Positions 49,021 through 61,100 of a DNA stretch of 64,000 nt are shown here, piece by piece (the stretch's first letter is position 1; each line of letters opens with the position of its first letter). Below the pieces are notes generated by a model. It was given only the letters and a program-made list of their open reading frames with translations. It had not been told where the DNA came from and searched no databases. The translations under genes were made by a program, and so were the position numbers. Source of the DNA: Eretmocerus hayati (Eukaryota > Arthropoda > Insecta > Hymenoptera > Aphelinidae); NCBI GenBank assembly GCA_029851415.1, contig CM056741.1, forward strand, positions 150,276,522-150,340,521, read 5' to 3'.

Positions 49021-50007
49021 GAAATGAGAATACACATAATGGGCTCGATGTGGTATTAGAACCGACCAGCTATACCCTCTGAGAGACCCACAGAAATTTT
49101 TTACCAAAGATCTCACGTTGAGAAAACCTATCAGATATTAATGAAAGTTGAATGTTTTATCAGTTTTCGTACAATTATTTACGATACATGATCTCATTAT
49201 TGGCAAAATCCAGACGACAGTCTCACAATGCTGCATGCATGAAATTGTATGTGCGAAGTGCATTATTTGTGGATTGTACGTGGGTGTATGTATCTACAGA
49301 AGCTCGGCACGCTCGTGCAAGCAACAAAAACAAATCGTACTCGAAGCTGATAAGGTGCAAGGTGCATTGACCGTCGCACATTAGGTGTACATACGACACA
49401 TGAGAGCATATATAGATTATCACGACAAGATTCTTTCCGGATGCCACGAGGGAAAATAATACCTGCCAATTCACATACTCAATTATCTTCTCATTTACAG
49501 TGAGTGCATATCAATCGTGTAGAAAGCTTTGCACTATGGTTAGGAATGAGTGATGATATGGTAATGTTATCAGTGGATGACTGAGAGTCCGGGAGAAGAG
49601 ACAAAAAAATAGTCTCCGGTCAGGAGGATGATTTGATGTTCGTGGTTACACGTGGCAGTGATTAATCTGACTCATTGCTGCTGGAGATCGAGCAAGAGAG
49701 CAATAAACTCGTATGCCCGATTGTAAAATTGGTGTGAATCATGAGTGCAACATCCTCATGAAAATTCATCGATAAATGTGGTCGAACTTTTCCATTAGTG
49801 ATCTGTATAGGCATGAGTTTGAAAGTGCAACAATGCAAGGAAGCAGATTGATGTTGAATCTATTAAGTGACGATTCTGTGTTTAACCCAATCAATTATTT
49901 AATTTGTCACGAATACTACATCATAATTTACCACATTAACACGCCATCAGGATGCTATGAAAATAGCTAATTTGGTGGTCTTCTTCGTGAATGGTGACAT
50001 CAGCCAC
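49021..50007. other. No gene recognised
   Basis: AT-rich. Overlapping frames on both strands at 49148-49474 without motifs. Confidence 0.45.
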
Positions 50008-50806
50008 TGATCACGGTAACTACTCAAATCAATGAGGTTATATTGTCAATACTTCATGGTGATCAACATCCTCAGTGACTCTGAACATTAACTTTGGTAG
50101 TTGATCGCGATGACTACCTCACAGTTGTCACACTTTATCAATCACGATTACTGTGCGGTAGATACTTGATCATGATTAATTAGTTACAAAAATCGTCAAT
50201 AGCTGGTCACGGTCACGAGTTGACTAAATCATTGAAGATCATAAAAGTCAAACTTTGGTCACACTGGCTACTTGCTGACTTAATCGCGAGTTTTACCATT
50301 GGTAACCAAACATCAAAATGAATCCTTGCACTCAGTCATGATCACTACTAATGAATATTTGATCACCCTGATTATACCATCTAAATCCGGCAAGACCACT
50401 AATGATATTCCCGTGTTTGTTCGATCACAGATTGGATCATGGATATTTGGTCAAATTCACTACATTCTTTACTTATTCACTGTCATTGATTAGAATCTTT
50501 CGCTCACGATCAACTTGACAGTTTACCAGGATCACGATGACATTTTGAATAAAATGATTTTGATCCCGATGTTGTTTATTTGGGTACTAGGACTAAAATT
50601 TATCCCTAATTACGATAATCACCGCACTTGACTAATCACAATTAATACCATTCAGATGATTTATTGCGATTCCTACCATGCTCAATAAGTCTCAAAAACA
50701 AGAAGTCGACCATGATCACTGGTACGAACGCTTCATTACCAGAATTGCTAAAAAACCTTGAATAGCGATTACGAATTTGATGCGAGCCTTCCATCACGGT
50801 TACTAA
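50008..50806 (+). repeat. Degenerate ~80-bp repeat field (TGATCACGAT-ACTACC motif)
   Basis: A motif close to TTGATCACGATTACTACC recurs with substitutions at about 50008, 50058, 50101, 50138, 50166, 50203, 50255, 50280, 50336, 50358, 50420, 50446, 50501, 50528, 50559, 50607, 50631, 50660, 50711, 50762 and 50792. From 50255 to 50528 it alternates short and long spacings that sum to about 80 bp, giving two interleaved series. It looks like an ancient satellite or minisatellite, not coding sequence. Confidence 0.55.
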
Positions 50807-51229
50807 AGAGGGCACTGAATCATGAATTGTGTAGTTCACATTAAAAAATGGTCTTTGTTTGAATGTATTAGAAATTACATTAAATGTTCGAAGAAGTCCA
50901 ATCGCGAATATTCTACGGTATTGATAAAGTTTATTCCGATGTTCTCGTATTGTAATCACAAAATCAAAACCAGTCGATTAAACTCAGATCATGATAATGA
51001 AACTTTTTCCTGTGATAAAAATACGTTGAGAGGGATTTGATATCCCTATGATATACTAGAAATCTAAAATGATAAAGGTTTCTTCTATAATTTGCAAAGA
51101 AAAGACAAAGCCCACGTCTCATGGATCACCAATAGTTAGAGAATGATCATCTCAGCGATAGAGAATCTCTCGATCGGATTAGCCTCATCGAAAACCGGTC
51201 TCACAAACGCACTAAAAGAAAAAAAAGAT
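50807..51229. other. No feature recognised
   Basis: AT-rich spacer after the degenerate repeat field. Confidence 0.45.
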
Positions 51230-52000
51230 TCAAAAAGTTCGAAATGCTCCTCTGCACCAATGCGCTTCCGAGAAATTCGTCGCAGCCACGTTACGGCGGT
51301 GACCCTCTCTATTTTGCATACGTGCAAACAAGTGCGCATCATCCTCTAACGAAACTTCTATCCTCTTTCTATATAATACATTCAACCCATAGAATCGCTC
51401 ACAACAAACCAGATATAAAACTGCAGTGTGTGTGTCGACTTTAGGTATCGAATTTGAAAGCGAGAGGAGTCTCAGAGGGAGTGTTATTATTATATTATTA
51501 TAGCTTAGAGGAGAGACGTAGCCTGAGGCATCTGATGCAGGCACAACAAATACATATATATTTATGTTGTAAAATGTATAGAACGAAAGAGAGTGGCCGA
51601 TTAAAATTGCGCAGCTGCAACACACTACACACGGAGCTGGAGTCGTTGCACGAACGACCTTGAAATCGACTCCCCGATAGAAAGAGAAAGAGTGAGTAAA
51701 GTATTATAGAAGAAGGGAAGGGAGCGAGACTCTCGCACGCGAGCCATGCGCAAAATTTATATAGGCAGAATCCAAACAGTCCATGAGCATCAGCTCCCAC
51801 CCGCCCGATCGTTTTATAAAAGCTTGGCCCGCCAGAGTTCGATGTCGCCGCCGCCGACGCGTAAAACGCACGTTGTGTATAGGCTTGGGTGTGGGGGTTG
51901 AGGGGGGGGGGATGATTGTCCGACCGCAAAGCGTGGGCGATTGCGTTTGAATGCCTCGGGCATGTGTTCACGGCTCACGTGCACGTAACTCACATACTAA
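51230..52000. other. CpG-rich island
   Basis: CpG-rich with a 9-10-base G run at ~51902 and purine tracts at ~51680-51720. Open frames of up to 157 codons on the minus strand overlap shorter plus-strand ones and are compositional. Confidence 0.4.
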
Positions 52001-52403
52001 CACACTATTATGCTGACCAATTGATTCAGTAGCTATTGCTGATATCATTTTGAGTCGGAGATTTGTGGTTGATGTGTGGAAACTTGTGATTGACCGCTGA
52101 ATGATATTTCTGATACTGATGTTGATCTGAGGTACTCTGAATGATCAACAAGATCTGACACTTACGTTGAGCCAATGGCAATTATTATGTCGGTTGATTT
52201 TCGTTGTAATACAATCTTGGACTGTAAGAGGAGTAATAGTGCGTGGTATTTTCCTGTGGATTGTCTCAAAATATGCTGTACCCACCTTAAGTAACACATT
52301 TTGAACATGATTTGTTCAATCAATTCCTGATCGTTGAAAGAGACCCCGAGCAGAGACAAAATTGAGACAAGAAGAGTTCCATTATAATGAATCCACAAAC
52401 TAA
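52001..52403. other. No feature recognised
   Basis: AT-rich spacer. A 131-codon minus frame (52162-52557) runs into the MITE at 52404 and has no recognisable domain. Confidence 0.4.
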
Positions 52404-52702
52404 CAAGGGGGACCACGAAGTACGGGGTGCAAATTTTTCTCAGAATTTTTTCACAGTTTTGCATTACCCAGAATATGAAGAATCCAGAGCATTTCCGCCC
52501 AATGAGCCTCCTGTTCAGAGCTACAAACAAAAACTTTCGCATTGCCTCATGTATCACTTTTCAATATGGGCCTATGTGGGCAATGTTCATCTCAGTGGCT
52601 GTAGTTGACGAAGTCACTCTGGATTTTCTATCTTGTAGAGAGTACAAAATTGTACAAAAATCTTTGAAAAGATTGAGCAACCGGACCTTGTGGTTCTCCT
52701 TG
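52404..52702. mobile_element. Harbinger-like palindromic MITE, copy 5 (diverged)
   Basis: Flanked by exact TAA duplications (52401-52403, 52703-52705). Termini are CAAGGGGGACCACGAAGTAC and TTGTGGTTCTCCTTG. The middle keeps 'CCAATGAGCCTCCTGTTC' and 'ATATGGGCCTATGTGGGC' of the family, but the subterminal arms have diverged. Confidence 0.75.
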
Positions 52703-52705
52703 TAA

Positions 52706-53269
52706 GATAGAGGTATAATAGATCCAGGAAAAAACCATTATTTGATGCCAGTTTCGGGGTAAAATCGACTGTTCTTTCGATTAAAAATGTCATCAAACAA
52801 ATTCAAGGTGCAAATTTGGAGTTATAGCACTTCCAAACTTTGGATGCCAATCATTGAGGTGGACTGATTATGGACAGGTGTCTAACAGCGGTCTCGGTCG
52901 AATTGGAATATGTCTTTTGCTCATGAGGAGATTATGGAGGTTCGGATCAAGTTAGCAAATGTGAGAAAATGAATCATTATGAATTTCTAAGATAATGCAT
53001 GATAAAATTTCAAAATTGTCTAAGAGTCGATTATGATTCTTGGTCATTTTTCAAACTTGGAAATCTCATATTTCACCATTGCATAGCTGAAAAGGAAATA
53101 CCATTTTAATGGCATCCACACGATGCATTAATACATCTAGCATTGAGCATCAATCAGAATCCAAGAAAAATTCTCAACAATCAAAATCTTGATGTTTCTC
53201 ATAAATCGTCAGTCTTATGAGTCAAAAAGATTCTTTGTATCACAAAAGTATCAAGATCACCGAAAATCT
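52706..53269. other. No feature recognised
   Basis: AT-rich spacer. Confidence 0.45.
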
Positions 53270-54080
53270 TCAAAGAGAAATCCGGATCTACCAAGTTACG
53301 CATACACTCGGTCACTCGCTCGGTCACCGACCGAGTCTCAAATCGAGATCATCGTCTCAGTTCGTTGCACCTGTTTTCGTCACTGAAACTTCCCCAGCGA
53401 TCTCGTATGTCCCACCACCCGCACTACATAAAACCCAATACAAATCAGTCGAACGATGCTCCCAATCTCTGCTTTTTCTCTTCTCGTCCTCGTGCAAAAA
53501 TGACGAAAGAGAAAGCAGAAAGTGACGCTAACGACAATATTATTCGTGAGAGAGCATCATCCTCTTGGACATCAGCTCAGCGTGTATCGACCTTATATTA
53601 CACCGTATATATTCTTGAACTCGGTGGGTACATCAACCCGTGTTTTTTCGATGCACGCGCTACGAATCCAAATCCTCCGCTCTGATAAAAACCCCACCCC
53701 ATTTTTTTCTGCGAAAAAACATCGCGTAGTAACGTATAGAATTTTGCAAAAAATTGAACGCACGCGCAGGCATCGACACGCGCATAACGTTGGATCGGGG
53801 GTGTTGGCCGCACTCGATTGACTCTCTGCTGGTCCGCACAGTGCAATGATCTCGGTTAGTGCTCTCAAATCTGAGCGCGTTGCACAAACATCTATACTCT
53901 TCGAATGTTTTGCCCTGCTCTTCAATCGAATGAAACGTACTCGTGATTGTTACGACTCTTTGATGCTGATCTTTTGTCTCTTTCTCTGAATGAGACTCTA
54001 CGGCCAAGGTCAGCCGGGTAACGCACCGATGACCCCCAACAGCATTTCATATAGGACAAATTTGTGCGTGGGCCATTGGC
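53270..54080. other. CpG-rich island
   Basis: CpG-rich, beginning with a CTCGGTC/GACCGAG dyad at ~53313-53329. Frames on both strands (up to 115 codons) overlap and are low-complexity. No promoter or splice pattern is convincing. Confidence 0.35.
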
Positions 54081-55004
54081 ACTGTAATGCTATGCAATCC
54101 GTGTGAAACAAACAAGTGAATATGAGCTATGGTGACGACTGTCTGGTCAAGAGTGAGAGTGAGTGAGAAAATTAATCCACCCCATCACGTAGTGAAGTCG
54201 TGAACTTCGCAATAGAGTGATGCGTATACGAGGGGGTCTTTGTACTGGATATTTTGGTCTACCGCCGCATGGATGCGAATTATTTCAAGCCGTATGAGTC
54301 GAGACTGGATGGGCTATTTGCACGCTGAATGGCCGGATTAGAGAGCGCGTGTCTGCAACAACGATTCAAGACCAAGATCAAGTGCCTACTTGCGAGATCT
54401 GTCCCTGACGCTTCTCTATTATGCATAACATAATCCTTCCTTTTTTTCAACGCCATCAGATTATGCTCCGGAGGCTTCAAATTTTCATCTGTATTCTAGG
54501 ATCTGTACATGTCACCATACTTACATCCATACATTGTGATCGAGCGTCTATCAATCATCTCTATTTGGAACGGCTTACAACCATCCATCTCAAATAGAGA
54601 TTTGTGGCGAACAGTCTGTTTAGATGCACTAACCATCAGCGAGTTTTAACTCAAGTAATACTTCCTGTTTCGAACTAATTTTATGTACAGACTGTATGTT
54701 TCATATCATTCGTACTGAGAAACGACACATTTTGGACATCTATACATGTCCCTCTTCAGATGAGCGTCTCTATGAATGAAGTGTAGGTTTTATTTTTGGT
54801 TGAAATTATTTTGCTACTTGGGAATCGCTGCGGTGGCTCCAATGCTCTAAAACTTGGGAGAAGTATGTATATTCGACGAATACACTTGGTCACCGTCCGT
54901 GACATCTGACGTGAGATAATACCTAGCATACGGGAGTTTTTTATGGCCGAAATCATACTACTTTTGTCTGTCCATGGTGAATGTGAAAGAATTATCTTAA
55001 TGGC
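54081..55004. other. No gene recognised
   Basis: AT-rich. An 11-bp dyad (ATCTCTATTTG/CAAATAGAGAT) with a 24-nt loop lies at ~54555-54602. Confidence 0.45.
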
Positions 55005-57085
55005 AGTGGTGGTGAGAGACTCTGCAAATCAAATTTCGTTATGGAGTTATTCGAGTCCCACTGTAGTACTGGCGAAGTACCATCCATGTACTGATCAAGT
55101 GCTGATCAGGTATACCGAGACTTGAACTCCCACTCATGTTCGGTAACAGTGCCAACGAAGTAGTGGAGCGATCCTAGGAGGATGCCGGTGTCTGCCAAAT
55201 TCTTCGAGACTGTTGATACAGATTCATCAGTAGGCTCCACGAATGGAGGGTTCGGAAGGAGTTATTCAAGTTAGTGCCGGTAAGGTACTTCCAAAGTAGC
55301 AATTACGGGTTCATCAGGTGACCCACGACTCACGCACCAGTGCATGTCACGCAATGGTGCGAATCAGGTGCTAGACGGATGATGAGGGGAGGCCGATGTT
55401 CGGTAGATGCTCTGAACGTCTTAATACAGCATCAGCGACGAACTCTACAGATGCAATACCGTAGAGGTGCTATTCAAAGACAGTAGTAGTACCTGCGAAG
55501 TACTGGACAGATGACGAAGCGAGGCCGATGTCCAGTAGATGTGTCAAGAGTGTTGATACAGCGTTAGTGACGTACTCTGCAGATCCAGCGATGATAAAGC
55601 ATTGGTGACAGACTGTGCAAATTAAGTGCAGCGCTGTGAGGATATTATTCAAGTCCCGCTGTAGTACCGGCTAGGTGTTATCAATGTACCGATCAAATGC
55701 TCATCAGGAACACTGTGACTTGTACCGAGAACCATGTCCGACAACAGTGCCAACGAAGTAATTTGATGATCACAGAAGGATATCAATATTCAGTAAATTC
55801 TTCGAAAGTGTTGATACCGCATTATTAGTTGACTCTACAAATGGAGTGTTGAAGAGAAGTTATTCAAGTCCCGCTGTAGTACCGGTGAAGTATTCCCGAA
55901 GTACCGATTGAGTATTTATCACGTATTCCATCATTCGCATACCTGTGCATGTCCCGCAATGATGCCAATCAGGTGCTAGACAGATGATGAGGGGAGGCTG
56001 ATGTTCAGTACACGCTCTGAGCTTGTTGATACAGTATTAGTGACGAACTCTGCAGATGGGGCGTCGTAGAGGTGTTAATCGGAACCCGTAGTAGTACCGG
56101 CAAAGTACCTCGAGAGTACCAACTAGGAAAATGGCGTAGGAAGGCAATTTCCACAACATGTTTCGAGAGTATCAATTCAGTATCGGTGACATAAACTCTG
56201 CTGATGATGTGTTGATACAGCATCAGTGACGAATTCTGCAAAGGAAGTGTTGCGTAGAAGTTATTTGAGTCCCACTGTAGTACTGGCGAAGTACCATCTA
56301 TGTACTGATCAAGTGCTGATCAGGTATACTGATTGTGAGACTTGAACTCCCATTCATGTCCGGCAACAGTGCCAACGAAGTAATGTGGCGATCCTAGGAG
56401 AATGCCGATGTCTACTAAATTCTTCGAGACTATTGATATCGATTCATCAGTAGACTCCACGAATGGAGGGTTGAAGAGAAGTTTTTCAAGTCCCGCTGTA
56501 GTACCGGCGAAGTATTTCGAAAGTACCGGCTAGATGTTGAAGGGAGGCCTCGTTGTCCAGATGTTTCGAGAGTGTTGATGCAGCGTTACTGCCAAACTCT
56601 GCAGATGATGTATTACCCAGCATCAGTGACAATTTCTGCAAAAGAAGTGTTGCAGAGAAGTTATTCGAGTCCCACTGGAGTACCGGCAAAGTACCGTCCA
56701 TGTGTCGATTGAGTTCTGATCAAGTACACTGTGACTTGTACCAAAAACCATGTCTGGCAACAGTGTCAACGAACTAATGTGGTGATCACAGAAGGATGCC
56801 AATGTCTAGTAAATTCTTCGAGAGTGTTGATACCGCATTATTAGTTGACTCTACAAATGGAGTGTTGAAGAGAAGTTATTCAAGTCCCGCTGTAGTACCG
56901 GTGAAGTATTCCCAAAGTATCGATTAAGTACTTATCACGTATCCCATCATTCGCGCACCGGTGCATGTCTCGCAATAGTGCCAATCATGCCGGACAGTCA
57001 ATGGAGGGATTTCGATATCTAGTAGAGGCTTCTAGAGTATTGATACAGTGATTGTGTAAATAAAGTTTTGCAGGCGTACTGAGGA
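55005..57085 (+). repeat. Satellite array with ~200-bp monomers and ~600-bp higher-order unit
   Basis: Ten monomers begin with a variant of GTTATTCAAGTCCCGCTGTA then GTACCGGCGAAGTA, at about 55046, 55261, 55469, 55645, 55859, 56074, 56260, 56481, 56660 and 56875 (spacing 176-221 bp). Three types can be told apart by what follows: P (GATCAAGTGCTGATCAGG, CAACAGTGCCAACGAAGTA), Q (TTCCCGAAGTACCGATT, GTGCATGTCCCGCAATG) and R (short, GGCTAGATG-like with GAGGCC). The order is P-Q-R, P-Q-R, P-R, P-Q, so the higher-order period is ~599 and ~615 bp, with one unit lacking Q. The array is diverged and non-coding. Edges are set by loss of similarity. Confidence 0.85.
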
Positions 57086-57351
57086 CATTGATGAAAATGT
57101 GTGCTCCGAGAGAGTTGACGAAGTAAGCCCAATGCATTGGTTATAAAATATCGTAGTATAATCATTCAAATCTAGCTATAATACTGAAAAATGGACACCA
57201 ATCAACTCATAATTCAACCGTGGGATGATAATCCACGTTTCTCACAGCAAACGGCGGAGTCTTACAGAATGCTAGTGAAATCTCACTGATCCTGCGGAAC
57301 AGTAAATAAGGTTGAGAGGCACTTCGTTTCCAGAGAGGACCCGAGGTACTA

Positions 57352-57475
57352 TTGGGAGTAAACCTCTGTGTTAATTTAAATGGGACTGCAGCGCCAATAT
57401 GGCGGTGCTAGGGGGGTCTTCCATAAGAATAACACGGACGAAAGATAAGAGCGCTTATCGCATGTTTAGTCCCAA
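57352..57475. mobile_element. Mariner-type MITE (124 bp), copy 2
   Basis: Begins TTGGGAGTAAAC and ends GTTTAGTCCCAA, with TA on the left and TG on the right. It shares CTTCCATAAGAATAACACGG and AAAGATAAGAGCGCTTATCG with the nested copy at 44219-44341. The interior left half differs and includes a GCCAATATGGC dyad and G run. Confidence 0.8.
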
Positions 57476-57947
57476 TGGCATCGTCGCTGTGCCACTACAG
57501 TCGAGACTCAGAAAAACCTCAGGCCATATGCTAATCTGCGATATACCTTGAAATGTTTATTGCAGAGACATTTCCACGATATTGCAAGAGAACCGATCAT
57601 CTACAAACGAGCTATTTCATTAGTGAAATACTGCTAACTTATTGTCAGTTTGGGTAATCTTGGTACGATTCCGGTTCGTTTTATTTTGTTTCACTCGGCA
57701 TTTCAACATACATTGCTAAAACCTACTTTAATCTGTGGTCAATCGAGATCTTAGAGTCATAGCTTTTCATTGACGGGCTATGAGTATTCAATTTGATGTC
57801 TCTAGCTGGAGCTATTCAGAAGTTTTGTCCTCAGCTGTTAGGAGCGTTCCATAACCTCATGAACCGTGACTAGATTCAAGATGAGTCAGAAGATAGCTGT
57901 CATAGAAAGGTGTAGTGAAGTCACCCCGCCGTAATGCTCCATAGAGA
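57476..57947. other. No feature recognised
   Basis: AT-rich spacer. Confidence 0.45.
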
Positions 57948-58113
57948 ACGTCCATAAATCACGTAAGGGTTTCAGGGGGCCGGGCCGGGGGGGGGGGGTC
58001 TTCTAATTTCTCACGTTTCATTTGTGAGTCAGCAATTCTTCATTAGAAAAATCTCACTAGGGAGAGAGAGGTTCTGGAATCATGAAATTCTCTTTTACGT
58101 AATTTATGGACGT
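57948..58113. mobile_element. Small MITE with ACGTCCATAAAT termini (166 bp)
   Basis: Terminal inverted repeats ACGTCCATAAATCACGTA and TACGTAATTTATGGACGT differ at one position. The interior carries a GGGCCGGG element and an ~11-base G run at ~57987. Such ends occur on DNA transposons in several animals, but I cannot name the superfamily from sequence alone. Confidence 0.75.
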
Positions 58114-61100
58114 TTCCTTACCTAGAGTATAGTGACTTTCGTGCACTTTTTAAAGGTTTTCTCTGTTTTTTATTCATTAAAATTCTAAATGGTGTAAATA
58201 ACCCAATGTAACGATGGTTTCTTCAATATGGTGATGAATACAGTCAAAATGTAGCAACATTCGTTCGTAGTTCATTCCGGAACAGTTTTGGACAGGTGCA
58301 CTAGCTAGACCACTTGCGTATCGATGCTAAATCAGCCATTTTGGAATAAGCTTCAATAACCAACTGGGCAGTTACTTTCAATCACTCGATTCCTTCTATT
58401 CCTTTGCAAAAATTCTGAAGAAATCAAATTGGATTCGGAGACTACTTTGGGGTATGTAATATTTTTTTCAGGATTTTAGCAAGCGTATAGAAGGAATCAG
58501 GACAAGTAGAGTAACTATCGTCAGGGACGTTCCCGTGGATTTGACTAACTGAAACCATCCACGCGGGTTCTACGGTGGTTCAGCACATTGTTCATATGTG
58601 TGCCAAGCGGGGAGAAAAGGTTTAAGAGCGATGGAATCATTTACTTCATCGAATGCGGCTTTGAAAGTCATTTCTCAGGGTTGTACCAAATTTGCACCCA
58701 CTGTACCAAAATTAAACAATTTGACGGTGCGTATGGAGTACCTTTGCATTATCACGGAGGAAGTGCAACTAAGGAGTTGAACGGATACTTTCAAGATACT
58801 CTCAAAGTAATGTCAGGCAGATCATTTGAGCTCCAGATGTAATCACTGACCTTGGCCAATGAACTCCCTCACATATGCTTTCACGAAATTACTTGCCAAA
58901 TATATCCTACTGAGCAAGGTCTCCATTGAAACTCAACTCATTCAAGGCTCTGCAAGCTTTCCTGCATAACTAACGAATGCACCAGCGTGCATCTCCAAAT
59001 AGATGCTGAGTAAGGTAGTTAGTCTGTAAGCCCTGCTTCGCATTCTGAGAACCAAGGCTTCCTAGTATAGTGGAAAGCTAGCAGAACGAAAACGCAAAAG
59101 GAATAGGAAGAGAAGATTCTCCGCTGTTGAGGGTGAAGAAGAAGAAGAGACAGCTGGAGCCAGGTTATGCAACGTACTCAAGAATAAACGAATCACGTTG
59201 TCGCACCAACGTTTTTGCGGCGGGTATCCTCGCTAACCGCTTTTACTGAGGAACGCGAGGCAATACCACTCATCACGCGCTCTCAAGTGCCGTTCGCCCC
59301 CAACATTATGATGAGCAAATTAACAAACAATCGCTCTCGGCAACAGATATCCCTCTTTTTATATAACTTTATAAGGTTATTTGCGCCCTTTTGTATAGTC
59401 GAAGCGAGCAAAATTAATGCGAAAGGCAGTGGCTGCTTTCTCTGTGCCACTCGTTATCTCTCTCATTGTTTTTTCCCATAGAGATTTGGATGAGACCGCG
59501 TACTTGGCTAGCTTCTCTCCACAGAATATTGTTACATATTGTGATTCGCGCAGAAAAGGTAATGACAGTCAATCGTAACCATTCTTCCATTCTTCTGAGC
59601 TTCAGCTTTCCGTGTTGAATTGTTATACAATTAGTCCACGTGAGTCAATTGTTGTAGAGCTTTACGGATGAAAATGAACAAAGAGTATAACGATTCCGAG
59701 TGCAAGCTCACGACACGTGCTTTCATTCAGCGTTGGATCTATGCAAATCTTATCACTCTGAATTTCTTCAAAATTCACGTGTTCTGTAAACCTTGAATAA
59801 AGACACGTATTGTTTTCTAAGATCTTGGAATTGTATGGTATCTATATTTTAACCGTCAATGCTAACCATTCAATGACAAGCTACATTATTGAATGCCGTG
59901 AAAAATCCGGCTAATCGTGCTGTTGAGATAAAAAAGTCTTGAGCCAAGCATTTGTATGCTGCTATTGATTTTGTCTCATTCATAGCGAAAATCACACCTT
60001 GAAAATTCATGGTCCAAGGAAGTCTTTCACCATGATACCCTTCAAAAAATACATGCATCCGGGCAGTCATGGTTGTGAGCGCAAAGCACATGATTTATTG
60101 TGTGTATCAAGTCGATGTAACTTTCGTCTCATGCGACGCCGGAAACAATTAGTCACGCGTGTGTTTGAATCATCTTGCCGGCGCAGTGTTCAGAGCATCG
60201 AGGATTAGCTCAAGAGCACAAAGAACGTGTGGAAAGGTGCATCTATAGTAATTTCGCGAAAACCAACGCATCGCTCTGCAGTTTGTCTGTATCGATTTCT
60301 TAAAAGTCTTCTGTGCTGCGTTCTCTCTAAACTACTCCTCGGTTTGAGCCAGAAATGACGAAGAAAATTTTGGGAACAAAGGATTTTACTCGTGAACTTT
60401 TCAATGTGAAATATAAGTGTTGTGAATCAGATTGAGCGAAGAATCGCTTGGATGTTGATGCGTCTGTGGAAATAGATTCAGAGTGAAAACGATGAAAATA
60501 ATTTCTTTGGCTTTCAAAAACATTGTACAACCAACATCTATAGATTTCATGTCCCGAACCAATTGTATGACAGTTAATACTTCTTCAAAGATTGAGAAAC
60601 TAATTGTAGCCAGAGTAAATATATGAGCAGCAATTTTGTGGATTACCTCGAGCAAAATTACGAAGAACAACTAACATTATTAGTGTGGAAAAATACAGCG
60701 ATATAACTTTGATTTAAACAGTGCTAGGATTTCTTGACGCCCAGCGTATGATGATCCACGAATTCACGATCCAGCGATTGTACACAAATAACAACGTGCA
60801 TTGCAAAATTTTACCAAAACTGCGATGCGTATGCAAGTAACCAGATCATCTGTAGAGTCTTTCACCTGCTCAAGCGTTCAAAATCTCCATGAAAATCAAG
60901 TTTCCCTATCTAACCCAAATGTTGTATGAGTAAATGATATTAGTATCTCAATCTCCAATGCTATTGTCTTGCGAGCGAATGCAACGAGGAATTAGCTCCG
61001 TCATCTGTGAACTCATTCGAATTTCGTAACTAAAAGCATAATTTTCTTCAAACGTGTTTATCTATCTCATTCAACTCTTCTTATCGGTCAAAGCTTGGGT

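Noticed and set aside
51498..51971. 157-codon minus-strand frame
   Set aside because: CpG-rich block with competing frames on the other strand.
53365..54007. Several overlapping ~100-codon frames
   Set aside because: Compositional; frames on both strands overlap with no domain.
54555..54602. Possible pre-miRNA hairpin
   Set aside because: Only an 11-bp stem with a 24-nt loop; too short for a miRNA precursor and no known miRNA sequence.
55005..57085. CRISPR array
   Set aside because: Repeats are ~200 bp, diverged and contiguous, without short identical repeats and unique spacers; the sequence is eukaryotic.
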